Counted from the first letter of the stretch, positions 35,200 through 47,955 are shown. The stretch is DNA of 64,000 bases from Sapria himalayana (GCA_029783825.1 JAREIK010000520.1:114417-178416); one strand, 5' to 3'. Notes: a model not told the origin generated them from the sequence alone. Numbers and translations: made by a program.

Positions 35200-36966
35200 T
35201 GTCGGGTACTAGGGTTGAGCTGTCTACTACTGGTAGTCCTGATACGGTTGCTGCAGGTGCTGCTATAGGTGATGGAGTAAATGTTGTAGCTAGAGCATTA
35301 TGCCAAATAATCCGAGGTAGATCTCAGGGTTGAATTGCAGTCCTCCATCCTGAAACTTCTTTGTAAGCCAGTCAAAATGCAGAAGCAACTCATCCCTATC
35401 ATCCTCTTAGTCAATCATGCGTCGCTCGATATCGGCCAACTAATACTGTATATCATTTCGCATCATGTCTTGAAATTTCTCCATCATCAAGAACAAATTC
35501 GAATCTGGTCCTAAAAATGCAGCTTCATTATATAGTCACCAATGCGAGTAGAATGATGATGTCGATGAACTGACGCCATAGACGGACATCTTCTCCTTGC
35601 CATCAACAGCGACATACCAAATCTGATTCGTATCAGCGGGTAGAGCTGATGAATGAGAACTACCTATTGCACCATCACATGAACCTGAAGTAGACTGGAA
35701 TACACTTGAGTCATAGCAGCTAATATTTCCTCATATCTCGACTAATAAACATGTATGATATGTATTTAAATTTATATTCAAAAAAAAGAGAAAAGATATT
35801 TTTTTAATGAAACTTATATTTATAGTACGAGATCTCTAATCAACAAAAGTCTGATCATCATGAGCCTTCGTGAGCATGTATTTGAATAAGTGAGGAGCAC
35901 TGGACTTCTTAAACTCCTTGTGTGTCTTTTATTACACACAATACATACGTTAATTCTATTGAAAAAAATTTTTTATGACAAATGAAAATTAGGCATAATT
36001 GAACATAATTCATAATGTAATAAACATAAAAAATATAAATTAGAAATAATATCAATGCTCATTCATGCTAATGCATATAGCGAGATCCACAAGTGTGTGT
36101 TGACATGCCACTACCCTCACCAGCAAGCTATGAGCGATGATTACCGCTATGCTTATCTAACCTCTTCATATAATCAAGATCTTCCCATCTTTTCTGCAAC
36201 TCCTTGAAAACATGATCTAGGACACTCGAATCTTCTTCTTTCTTCTTCAAACATTTATTTTTGACCTCGTACATGGTGTCTTTATACCGACTGGCAACAT
36301 ATTTGTAGAACACTATTTTGATCGCCTCCTTTGGATGTATCCACCTTTTACTTTTTGCAATTATAATTAAAAAATTTTTAATCAGTGAACAAAAGAATAA
36401 ATAAAATATGTAAAAAATCTCAAGTAGTAATATGTACCGTAAATTCTTTCCAAATTATTAATTGGTCTTTATGTGTTAGTGACTTCCAATTATCTCCATA
36501 AGGTTTAAAGGACTTCCTAAAAATTGTCCTCAAAACTCTAGAAATGGAACCAGACACTCTAACTTTGTCATGTAACCTAAAATTTAATAGCAAGTTAGAA
36601 ATAAATAAAGAAATTAATAAATCATTAGTTAAGTTTTATATCTTACGGATTATCAATTGTCGGATCAAACTATGCAATATGGAGAGTCTTGTCTGTAGGG
36701 TGCTCTAAGGAAGACGTTCCAATATCTCCATCATCTCTCTCCTCTCCCTCCCACTTCTCTTGATCATTCATCAAAATCTCAAGACCATTATGTGGATCAA
36801 TCTACTGATGCTACTGCTACGGTACATTCACAACCTTCTCTGTCTACTGTGGCATCTTATCCAACCATGACTTTCTACTAGGATCGAGCATACCTGATGC
36901 CTTGCTACCTATACCAAAACTGGTATGACCTTGCAACGTGCTGCCTCTACCTCGTCCACGTGCCAT
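35200..36966 (-). pseudogene. TnpA-like second protein of the CACTA element (Transposase_24-type)
   Basis: Likely start at the ATG 36964-36966, giving MARGRGRGS at the N-terminus. Fragments then follow in order, separated by probable introns: SRVLRTIFRKSFKPYGDNWK with LTHKDQLIIWKEF near 36430-36560; FYKYVASRYKDTMYEVKNKC with a lysine-rich stretch and LQKRWEDLDYMKRLDKHSGN at 36128-36313; and FLMMEKFQDMMRNDIQYQLA-like helical sequence near 35400-35510. This matches the plant transposase family (Pfam Transposase_24) that accompanies CACTA transposase and is thought to bind subterminal repeats. The first exon has four TAG stops in a glutamine-rich stretch, so it is inactive. Its 3' limit is uncertain. 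Confidence 0.7.
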
Positions 36967-37081
36967 ATCTATTAGAAATAATTAACAACATATTATTGAT
37001 TAGTAAGCTTCAAGTAAAATACATAATGCAATTAACATAAACAAAAATGATTAATGATTAAAATAACATAAAACTCACTGT

Positions 37082-40000
37082 CTACTCATTCTCATCAGAA
37101 TCATCCAAATCTAGTTCATCTCTCTCTTCAAATGTAGTAACATCATTTTCAAACTTCTCTTCATCACTCATTTCTTCCTCATTATCAATTAAATATTCAT
37201 CAACATCTAAATTCCCACTTATATCCATCTCAGCAGATATGACTAAAAGGACATCTTCATCCCCCACCACAGATTCGATTATAACATCTTTGTAATCATT
37301 TTGAAAAGCTGGGTCTATGACATTAGTTCTTGGTGATGCGGAGATGTCAATTTGAACCCTTTCTTTTATTTTTCATACAGCTTTCCAATCCTTTCTAGGA
37401 TGGGTTTGACCCGGATATTCACAATAATAAACTTGTGATGCTTATACTACTAATACAAAATGTTCATACATATTGAATCATTTTTTATTATGCACATCAA
37501 CAAGTTAATATCGAGGATGGACAACACTACTAACGTGTGGTGTTGGATTGAATCATTCACATTTGAATAATACAGTTAATTTAATCAGGAGGGCTTAAAA
37601 TTCTAACTCGATCACTTTGACCAGAGTCATGCAATAGTCATATTCAATTTTATTGTATACAGATCCTTTAATGCATACTTCCATATTGTCTGTTGCCTGA
37701 TAACTACTATACAATTTAGTGTGAAATTTAAAACCATTCATACAGTAACCATTATAAGTTCTAACCTCTCTTGGAGGACCTCGTGCTATACTTCGAAGAT
37801 AATGATTGGAAATTTTATTTTCATGATTATGAACCTCGAATCAAAAATCAATGGATTTTTGAGATTACGATTATAAATTTTTATTAGAACAATATAATTA
37901 ATTTATGATTTTCATTTTAAGTAAACATACGTATTTTTTGAAACAATGATGGAAATTCTTGCTTCGTCATGGCATTGATAGCTTCTTCATTCATGTTTGG
38001 AAACTATTTATATTAATCTGTAACAAATTGACTAAAAAAAGAATTTAGAAACAATGGATACATTTATAGTAAATAATAAATTAAAATGGTAAATAGATCT
38101 CATTTGACTTTTAGGTAATACTTACTTTATGAATGATTGAATCTCTGAAAAATTCATTAGAACATATAGAAGTGTTGTAGTAATTTAAATGTCTGCTAGA
38201 TACTATTTTCCTTAAGCATCAATTTCTTTACCCAAGGCTTGAAAATTTCAAACATATCATTATCCACAATATAAATAAGAAAAACCTCATTCTGCTTTTC
38301 ATTAAGTGGAAGAGTTGGATTTCCTTCTTTGAAATATAATAATTCTAATTTGGCAGACTCATCCATAATTTAACCTATTGATATAGAATCATCAACTAGA
38401 GCCTATTCATTTTGTATGTTTTATTTTCCTCAAGTATCTACAAAATATTATTAAATATTACAAGTCATTTGTGTGTGTGTGTGTGTGTGTGTAGGAAAAG
38501 AATTGGTTGAGTGAATTAATATTATCTTTTTGGAGGATAGATCTAATGATAATGGATAAGACCAGTAATCTTAGCTTTATAAGCCAAGTGCACTGGAAGA
38601 TGTTCCATTGAGTCAAAAAACTTAGAGGGAAGATTTTCTCAAGATTTCATAAGATAATAAAATTTTATACATCCAGATTCCTAAATTCCTCATCAGTCAA
38701 AGAAGGAGAAGTTAATTGCTTGAAGAATAAATAAATCTCAGTTATCGGCTCCCATATTCTATTAGGTAGGAATTCTTGAAGATCAATTGGTAACAACCTT
38801 TGCATGAATACATGACAATCATGACTTTTCATGCCAAACATCTTAAGTTTGTTCACATCTACCCACTTTAACACATCCTTCTTCTATGATTTATTCATAA
38901 CAAATGGCACATCAGGGTATTTACTGGTGACAAGATTTTTTACAAATTGTGCATGATGACAATATTTATTCAACTCATCTCTTGATTTCTATGTGTCCTT
39001 AGTTTTCCCTGGAATGTTAAATACTATATTGAAAATATTGTCAAACTCATTCTTCTTGATATGCATAACATCAAGATTGTGCCTGAGCAAATGTTCATGC
39101 AAGTAGGTCAAATCCCAGAAAATACTTTTCTTATTTCACCCACAAATCATAGATATAGCTGCATTCACAACCTAAGCATCAATATCTATCACTTTCCTCA
39201 ACCCTATGTTATTCAAATCCTACAAAATTTCATCCACAGATCTAACCCCCATGAATTGTTTAGTAACCTTTCTATTCTTAATGAAGTTTTTGGTGTTATG
39301 TCGAAATGGATGATTAATGGGCAAAAACATATGATGGTGTATAACCACAACTGTTTTCCACTCTTAATTAATCTAAAAGCATCAAAATCTTCCATAGAAT
39401 GCGTACATGCTAGCATAGTAGTTGTACTCCACCCAGACATCATAGAATATGCTAAAAAGTCATTTATGGTCCATATGAGGGCAGCACGCATCAGAAATTT
39501 TTTCCATTTGGAAATATCATTAGTTTGAACTCCAACACCCCAAAGACTTTTCAACTCCGCTATCAATGGCTGCAAGAAAACATCTATCTTCCCCTTTGGA
39601 TTCGTTGGCCTGAACACTAACATAGTAAAAAACATAAATTCTTCCTTCAAACATAAGTCTGGAGGCAAGTTATATAGCATTATCACCATAGGCCACAATG
39701 AATATTACTATCTAGATTGTCCAAACTGCTAAAAACCATCAGCCAAACCTAGCCTAACATTTCAAATTCCAGAAGAAAAATCAGGAAAACACCCATCAAA
39801 ATATTTACAAGTGGGGGCATCTAAAGGGTGACACATCATACCATCCTCCATATGATGCTCTGAATGCCACCTCATTTCATTAGATATTGTGATTGATGCA
39901 TACAATCTCTGAAACCTAGGTGTTATTGGAAAATCATGCATCTTCTTATATGGCACCTTCAACTTCCGTATATATAATCTATTTCCAGAACTCCTAACCT

Positions 40001-40786
40001 TTTGCTTGTACCAAGCATGACCACATATTTTACAACTCTTAAGGTCACTGTCATCACCCATGTTTATCATATAGTTGTTCACACAATAATGAATGACCTC
40101 TACGGGTAATCCCAAGCCTCTAACTAACTTTTTCATACTGTAGAAATCCAATGGCATCAGATTATCTCTTAGGAACAATTCTTGAATAAAATTAGACAAA
40201 TCATCATACCATGCCTATGGACACTTGTACCTGCACTTTATTTCTAACATCCTCACGACCACAGATAGTTGAGTATTCTTAGAATTTCTCTCATATGCAG
40301 GTTTGTCTCCAGCTCGAATCATGTCATACAAATTCCTTGCCTCGGCATTGGGTTCCTCATTCTGGTTGAATTCAGGACCCACAGCATCAAAAACCATTCT
40401 ATGGTATGTAGTGTGATTCATATTATTTGAGACCATCTGATTAGTTTCACTTACTAACACTCATACTGAACTTGAAGACCTTTGTTGGACTTGCTTCTTA
40501 CCATGGTATATCCAAACATAGTAATTCACAACAAAACCATTTCTATATAAATGCATCTTCACTATCTCAACATTCTAAAAGCAAATTAAACAAATTCATA
40601 CACCTTTGTTGGACTTATCTGATATTTAACTAAAGTGCAATGACACCTTATATATGTATCGCCATTCATACACTCAGGATGTCTAAGCGCAAGCTCAAAA
40701 AATTCATCAACTTTATCCCCCCATTCATTAGAGAACATTCCATTGATTATTTGACCCTTGTTCATCTATTCACGATAGTCTTCCAT
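37082..40786 (-). pseudogene. CACTA transposase (TnpD/Transposase_21 type), inactivated
   Basis: Start is the ATG at 40784-40786 (MEDYRE). The transposon-associated N-terminal domain (MFSNEWGDKVDEFFELALRH) lies near 40600-40750. Next come a zinc-ribbon-like segment (CKICGHAWYK) near 40030, the DGF catalytic-type motif near 39735, and the core WPMVIMLYNLPPDLCLKEEF to RAALIWTINDFLAYSMMSGW at 39430-39700. The hallmark LRHNLDVMHIKKNEFDNI is near 39040-39095, a DUF4218-like part (MKSHDCHVFMQRLLPIDLQE) at 38665-38860, and a DUF4216-like part with an acidic C-terminus (SDENE) at 37082-37480. TPases catalyse cut-and-paste excision in the nucleus. Frameshifts, stops (for example near 39740 and codon 7) and a TG run at 38470-38492 show it is dead. 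Family assignment is firm. Confidence 0.9.
38470..38492 (+). repeat. (GT)n microsatellite in the transposase gene
   Basis: An uninterrupted GT run of about 11 units lies between the DUF4218-like and DUF4216-like parts, probably in an intron. Confidence 0.85.
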
Positions 40787-41000
40787 AACTAGTCACAAAA
40801 AAAATCAATTTAGTAAACAAACACTATTGTCTCTAATTAATTTTATGTTCATTGAAAATTTATTTTGGTTCCGATAAAGTTTTTTTTTACGCGTGATATG
40901 CAACCTACTATACATCCACCTCCACCTCCACTCGTCCAATAGTTTTTTTCACTTAAATAGGGTTTGTCCTAATCCATAATGGAGCATTAACAATAAATAG

Positions 41001-41204
41001 CTAGGAATTCGGTAAAAGCATAACAAAAGGGATCGAACACATTAACCAGGGATGTAAACATCTTCTTTGTTTGTTCAAAATTACAGTGTACCTGGAAACA
41101 TAAGGCACAAGAAATTTGCTTTTAAATTTTATAGGATCAAAGTTCAATACATACATACATACAAACATACATGGATACATACATACATGGATACATACAT
41201 ACAT
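41001..41204 (-). repeat. CATA-type short tandem repeat
   Basis: Near 41145-41210, ACATACATACAT/GGATACATACAT units repeat several times. The open frame on the minus strand through this repeat is compositional. It lies upstream of the transposase start, in the element's 5' region. Confidence 0.6.
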
Positions 41205-41443
41205 ATATGACCATTTTCTCTTCTAAAAGATGCAAATTATAATAAAAAAATAAAATCTTTTTTATAACTTATTAATATTAACACATTATGCCTAATCTGA
41301 ATACCAAACAAGGTTTTTCAATCAATTACAAATTATTTTCTCATTCGTTGCATCTTAACACATAATGAGAAGTAGTTTAGAAGACTATGAAATTTGTTTG
41401 TAAAACTTTTAATTACATCATAAAAGACTACTAGACCATATAC

Positions 41444-41560
41444 TTGTCTTGTATTGAGCTGTTGGGCTTTCTCTCGAGGCTTTAACACATTGTATGGGTT
41501 GGTATCATCAAAAGGTGGAAAAGGTTTCAGAATCAACCATACCTCATTACACCTCACACT
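41444..41560 (-). pseudogene. Enhancer-of-polycomb-like exon fragment captured in the CACTA element
   Basis: The minus-strand frame contains KPFPPFDDTNPYNVLKPREK then AQQLNTRQ. The string DTNPYNV.(K/R)PREKA with a following L.TR is characteristic of plant Enhancer-of-polycomb-like proteins, subunits of the NuA4 histone acetyltransferase complex. A GT donor follows at 41442-41443, and acceptor-like AGs occur near 41550-41565, so a single exon seems to have been taken up with its splice sites. It lies upstream of the transposase gene and in the same orientation. Only about 40 codons are recognisable, so it could not give a functional protein; a chimeric transcript is possible. Confidence 0.65.
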
Positions 41561-41754
41561 TGGGGAAAATAAATGTCTGTAAGATGAAAATAATTCAAAA
41601 TAAAAATAAATAGCAAGCAGGCAATAGAATATGTAAAAGAAACTCTTGTGATTCATCAACCACTTAAACAGTTATTTATGAGTAATGTCAAACATAGAGG
41701 CGTAAAAATGGTTGTGTTGTGCCGGAATGGTCCATTATAGTGTGACATATATGT

Positions 41755-43200
41755 ATAGTTATATGTTATTATACATATAGTATATATAGTTATAAATCAT
41801 TATATATAGTTAAACATATAGTTACACACACACACACACACACACACAAGTAATTATAAGTAATTATACAAAAATGTATACAAAGTTATAAACAAATATA
41901 TAGATTTACATATATTTATACATATATGTATCAATAGTTACAAATATATTTATATTTAATTATATAGACTTTTATATAGTTATACAAATATTTATATATA
42001 GTTATACAAATATTTATATATAGTTATACACATATAGTTAAACATAATGTTGTACGTTGTTATACATGTAATTATAAATATAGTTACATGTGATTATACA
42101 TATAGTTACACATATAGTTAAACGTATATTTATACATGTAGGTTTATATATTTGTTCATTTAATTTTAATATTTATAAATATAGTTATGTATATGTTTAT
42201 ATATAGTAGAATACTTTTTTATATACTAATATTTACAAATATATATTAAATATAAGTTGTAGAGTATATATTTAAATATTATTATGTATAAAGCTTTTAT
42301 AGTTATAGTTATATATTATTATTCATATAATATATATAGTTATAAATAGTTATATATAATTAAAAAAAATAGTTATACATAGATATATTAATACATGTAG
42401 TGATAAGTAGTTATACATAAATGTATACAAAATTATAAACAAATATCTAGATTTACATTTATGTATACATAGTTATAAATATAGTTATATTTAATTATAT
42501 AGAGTTTTATATAGTTATACAAATATAAATAAAAAGTTATAAACATGGTGTTGTATGTTGTTATATAGAAATTATAAATATAGTTGCATGTGGTTATACA
42601 TATTGTTACACATTTAGTTATACTTATATTTATACATATATGTAGAAATATGTTTTCATTTAATTTTATATATTTATACATATAGTTATGTATAGGTATA
42701 GTTATAGTAAAATACTTTTTTATATACTAATATTTACAAATATATATTAAATATAAGCTATAAATTTAATATTTAAATATAATTATGCATCAAACTTTTA
42801 TATTTATACATATAGTAAGATACAATTATTTATAGTTATATATTATTATATATATAATATATATAATTATAAATAGTTATATATAATTTAACATATAGTC
42901 ATATATAGATATATTCATACAAGTAGATATAAGTAGTTACACATAAATATATACAACGTTATAAACAAATATTTTGATCTAATTATATAAATACATATAT
43001 GTATATATAGTTACAAATATTATTATATTTAATTATATAGAGTATTACATAGTTATACAAATATTTATATATAGTTATACACATATAGCTATAAATATAT
43101 ATGTATTTAAAGATATAATTATATATATCATTTATATAGTTATACATTTAGTAAAATACAATTATATATAGTTATATATTAGTATACATATAATATATTT
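41755..43200. repeat. Three-copy 0.54-kb AT-rich tandem repeat
   Basis: Units begin near 41755, 42303 and 42835, each opening with an ATAGTTATATATTATTAT-like block. Each then runs through GTATACAAAGTTATAAACAA and TATTTAATTATATAGA.TTTT in the same order. A fourth partial start follows at about 43140. The whole is dominated by the degenerate decamer TATAGTTATA. It separates the transposase gene region from the right subterminal zone. The first unit holds a CA run at 41825-41850. Confidence 0.75.
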
Positions 43201-44329
43201 TTTTAGAAATATAGTTATATAAAATTATACATATAGTTATACTTTATTATATAGTTAAAAATTAGTTATGTATAGTTATAAATATAATAATAATAGTTTA
43301 CTTAATTATAAATATAATTATAAATACTTTTATATATAATGTCATATGATTATATAATTAAACACGTGTTTATATATAATATTTGTGATTAAAATATTTT
43401 AATAAATGTTACTTAAATATAATTATATATATGTAACACTTTTATAAATATTATATAGTATTTGTTTCACATTTATATAAACATTATAAATATTTTATAT
43501 TTATATAAAAATCAATATGTAATATAAAAATTTAGAAAATTTATAATCATTTAATGTTCCATAATAGTTATATAAAAAAATTTATAAATGGATAGTTTTA
43601 TTTAAATGTTGTATAGATATTTACAAAAATTAATACATATGTATAAATATTTTAATTTAACATTATATGTTAATATAAACATATAAGTGTTTATATATAA
43701 TGTAAAACATTTATATAATTTAAATTATAGATATTTATATATAATGGCATATGATTATATAATTTTATAAAACTTTATATATATTGTTAAATGTTTATAA
43801 TTTATTCAGAGATAACAAAAATACAACCCATTAACATTAAGTTTAATTTTTCTAAAGTTACAGGAGCAGAAAATATCATGCATTATATATTTTCTTTAGC
43901 TACAGAAGGATAGAACAAAATGCAAACATATTGTATTTGAAATCAATAAAACCCTAAAATTTAAATAGTAGAAGAATAAAGATTACACTGACAATTTATA
44001 GTTTCATTAATGGAGTAGAGTCAAAATCATATCAGTTAAATGAAAATAGAAGCAAAAAGAAAGAAAATCGGGGGAGAATTAAAAAAAGCTAATACTCGAT
44101 TATTCTGAAAAAAAGAAAATTCGATAATGCTAATAAAATTCAGAGAGATGGAGATATGTATATAGCATTCTGAAGGAGAAGAACAATGCAAAACTTACAT
44201 GGATTCAGAAGAAATGACAGAATTTTTCAGTTTCTCCCTGGTATCCCATCCCTTCTGCTTCGAAAATTGAAAGAGGGGAAGTTTGCTAATTGTTAATGAC
44301 TTGACAAATTTTTTTTTTAAATCAAAAAA
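43200..44329. other. AT-rich 5' region of the CACTA element
   Basis: Degenerate ATAATTATAAATA sequence to about 43800, then more normal composition to 44320 that may hold the transposase promoter and untranslated first exon (for example near 44140-44290). No coding frame is supportable. Confidence 0.4.
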
Positions 44330-44994
44330 TTTAACTTAGAAACTACCGACCAAAATTTTGGTTGGTAGTTTGGTCGGTAATTAAGAAGTTATAAATATTT
44401 TGGAAAGCTACTTTACCGATCATTTTTCATGGTAATATATTTTTTGTCTTTAAATGGTCAGTAATTTGTTGGTAATTTTTATTTGCTAATTCCCAATTAA
44501 TTTAAAGATCAATTTCCGACCAAATATATTTGGGCGGTAAATATGGTCAGTAAATATAGTTGGTCTTTGCTAGGAAATATAGTGGAAAATATTTTTTTTG
44601 AAACACCTTTTTGGTCTCCAAATAGTCATGATTTGGTCAGTAATTACTGACCTATTTTGTAGGTCGGTTGTTTATTCGATAATTAAGTAATTATAAATAT
44701 TTTGGAAAGCCACTTTACTGACCATTTTTTATTGTAATATATTTTTGGTCGTTAAATGGTCAGTAATTTATCGATAATTTTTATTTGCTAATTCCCTACT
44801 AATTTATAGACTAATTTTTGACCAAAAATACTTGGTCAATAAATATGGTCGGTATTTGGTCGAAAATATGGTCGGAAATAGTTTTTTTTTCGAAACCCCT
44901 TTTTAGTCTCTAAATGATTGTGTTTTGGTTGGTAATTACCGTCCTATTTTTTTGGTCGGTAATTTGGTCGGTATTCTTGTTATTTTTAGTAGTG
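44330..44994. repeat. Right subterminal repeat zone of the CACTA element
   Basis: Two tandem copies of about 300 bp (starting near 44340 and 44640) contain GGTCGGTAATTAAG.AATTAT, AAATATTTTGGAAAGC.ACTT and TAAATGGTCAGTAATTT. Within them TTGGTCGGTA/TACCGACCAA motifs occur on both strands. The zone ends ...TTTTTAGTAGTG at 44994. Confidence 0.85.
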
Positions 44995-46179
44995 GATAAC
45001 TTAGGAAATCTTTGTGTTGAATGTATATATTAGAATAATATTGAGATGTGTGATATTTTTTAAGTCTTGGTGCGATGATAAGTGACTTGATCAAAGTAAG
45101 CTAAGCCTAGTATTTGAGACTTATCAGATATAACTGTTAGAGATCTAGCTTAGATTTCCATTCAATTTACCAAAATAATATTTGTAGAAAATTTTATATA
45201 AAGTGCTAAAGGGAAGACTACAAGTGGATCTACTCCTCCTCGAGGTATTGATGATAATTTTTCAAAGCCTACTGGTTTAGATGAAATTTAATCTAGCGTG
45301 TCTTATTAGTCTGTCAGAGGTTCCACTTACAAGCCATATTTTGACATTGACACTTTTATAAAATGAGATGCAGAAATTATAAAATTAACTTGAACACAAA
45401 CTGAAATAACATAAATCAAATTTCAGTAACTCTTATATACATATTAACTCATAAAAACCCATTATATATGAGGCAAGTTCATTTGGGTGATCCACATGAG
45501 TTGGGTGCTCCTATCAAGAAGGAAAATAAAAGTAAAAAACCCCAAATTTTAAATAAGTAACTCCAATAACAAATTTCAATATCTTTTTTATACTGGTGTG
45601 TGAAAGTTAAAAATATCAAAAGGTAAAATAATCAAATTAATTTGAACTAGAATCAAAGAATATTCACTTGTAACATAATAAACTAATAATAATTAAAACA
45701 ATAATTGTGTCGGCAATAATAAGAGCATCCTATGATGTTCTCAAATAATTTTTGGGTGTTCAAGAGAATATCCTAAAGAGCTAGAAGGGCATTATAGTTA
45801 GATTATAGGCAATGATGTCTGCTCGTGAAGGAAGGTTAGAGCACATAAGGGGTTTACATGGAGAAATATCTAAATAGAAACAATTTGTATGATAGGAATT
45901 AATAATGAAAGCATATGACAACGTGAAAATGCTCCAAATTGTCGGTTAAATTGTTTATGGACCTGATCACAAATATATGATACAATATGCATGGGTGACC
46001 CAAGAAAATTGAAACTCTAGGATGAGAAGACAAACTTGGGTTAGAAGAAACATCAACATTATTCACCAAAGCAGAACTTGAACTTGCCACTATACATGGA
46101 ACATCTTTAAGTTGTATTGACAAATCCCTATCATGCAATTCATCTTCTTTACCGTAAAAAATATTACTAGAGAAAATTG
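44995..46179. other. Unassigned sequence right of the CACTA element
   Basis: Starts with the right GAT target-duplication copy. GAATAATATTGAGATGTGTGAT near 45030-45050 closely resembles the sequence just left of the element (35035-35058). The only larger frame (45899-46138, minus strand) has no recognisable domain. Confidence 0.45.
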
Positions 46180-46735
46180 TATATTTAATGTCTGTTGTAT
46201 TTAGTTTGTTTTGATAAATTGCTTTCTATAACAAAAAATATTTTCTATTTATATATTGTTAATGTAGGAAATAAAATATTGAAAAGTTTGGAATGCAGTA
46301 ATAGCACGTTAATGGGGGTAGCTCCTTGGTCAGTGGGCTGAAGTAAATTTTGGAGCATAACTTGATCCACCCAAGTGATTCGACTCGCACCATTATTGAT
46401 ATCGAGAAATTGTATAATATAAATTGATTTTTTATTTCTATTTTTTGCTACTCCCAATTTAATACTGAACTATTCATTTTTGTCTTCTCTCTCTGTATGA
46501 TTTTTTTTCTTCGCAATTACTGCATCTGTAAGAAATTGTTTTGGTTATAATCTGTAAACACATAAGTATTTTTCTAGTGGATATAGCTAGTAATGCTGAA
46601 CTACTAGTGATCCATATTATTTTATGTGTTTCTAGATTGTTGTTTGTGGATATATCATTTTTCTATTTTCTTCATCTTCTAAATCTATAAAATTACAAAC
46701 CTTGGAAGCAGAAGTACTAACAATGTCTCATCTCA
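46180..46735 (+). mobile_element. Copia-type LTR fragment, copy B
   Basis: Diverged partner of 18480-19085 in the same orientation, with matching blocks in the same order over about 550 bp. Termini and target duplication were not found. Confidence 0.55.
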
Positions 46736-47950
46736 AATCATCAATCCAACAAATTCATCATGTTGTCTAAGCAAGGAAATATCTTTTTCATGACTAGCTG
46801 ATTTTTTAATAAAATCAGAAGAAATCTGCTTAGTAATGATTAAAGGATTATACTATGAAAAATTTAACTTATTATCTAATTTGGATTTTCTAGCATCATT
46901 AAGATCATTACAAAAACATATGTATTTGGATTAAATTCTTCTTTTTGATTTAGAATATTTAGTCTAAGATTTCCTTGACATATGAAATGAACTTTCACTA
47001 ATAACAAATGTAGTTGAAGGTGTACATTTATTGTATATTTTTAATATATTCAAAATATAATAAGTTGAATTTCTTATTTTCTTTTAGAATAAGTGTCATT
47101 ATAGTCTATATGGAGGAAGGAATTAGAACTGAGTGATACTTTATTATAGCATTTATAAAATATTGAAACATTGAAATAACTATATTCTAAGTTTAGTATT
47201 GGTATATAAGATTTATACAATCTTCACATCATACATGCATTCATTGAAATAGTAAAACAAGATGGTTGTTGTATATATATTTTATTCTTAAGATTATCAG
47301 AGAGAAATGTGTTTCTAATGACTTGCTGATATACATATTATTTGTGAGAATTTATAATTGAATGCAAAAATCTTATAATAACCATTTTGGAGTTGTATTT
47401 TAATATTTGATAATTCAAAAAATTATGTCCATATTAATATATATGAGAGAATCTATATCAATTAACTATATTAATTAACTATATTAATGATATAAGTGAT
47501 ATTTATTTTGGTTACAGAAAGCTATTTAAAAAATTTCTTATGATTCTTCTATTTCTAAAAGAATCAATTATGATATCTTTGTCTAATATATTTAGATTGA
47601 GATTATCAAGTCTTTTAATCTTTAGGAAGACTCATACCTCTTGTTTTGGGACTATTAGATGATATCCTGGTATGTATTTATATATTGTATCTCATGATGA
47701 AAATTGTGGCACTATTTTTTTTGTTTAAATGTTGAGATGATGTTTTCTTAATAATGTTAAATATATAATAGGAATTATGATGAATATTACATAATAACAT
47801 AAATAACATTGAATTTGTGAGTTTTTTAAAATAAAAATTGTCTACATAACAAATAATTATTTTAATTTTGGCGAACCAAAATCTCTTTTCTGAAAGAATA
47901 AAATGATGTTGTAAAAACCTTCTTGAAATTGATGACAATACCACTAGCAA
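46736..47950. other. AT-rich sequence without recognised features
   Basis: About 1.2 kb of low-GC DNA. Short frames such as 47678-47956 (minus strand) have no domain. A tandem TTAACTATATTAA motif occurs near 47460-47490. Confidence 0.45.
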
Positions 47951-47955
47951 AAACA

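Larger units (their letters stand above)
35059..44994 (-). mobile_element. CACTA (En/Spm) transposon, nearly complete, with 3-bp target duplication
   Basis: The right terminus read inward is CACTACTAAAAATAACAAGA; the left terminus is CTCTACTAAAATTTACTAAA, differing at few positions. Both are followed by GGTCGGTAA/TACCGACC-type subterminal motifs. The three bases outside each end are GAT (35056-35058 and 44995-44997), the 3-bp duplication expected for CACTA. The 9936-bp element carries two minus-strand genes in standard order (transposase, then TnpA-like), an AT-rich tandem repeat and a captured exon fragment. Multiple stops make the proteins dead, but the intact ends could still be mobilised in trans. 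Confidence 0.88.

Noticed and set aside
39061..39528. 155-codon plus-strand frame
   Set aside because: It is the antisense shadow of the CACTA transposase core, which is clearly coding on the minus strand.
42433..42681. 82-codon frame of Tyr/Ile/Asn-rich sequence
   Set aside because: Falls in the AT-rich tandem repeat and has only repeat composition.
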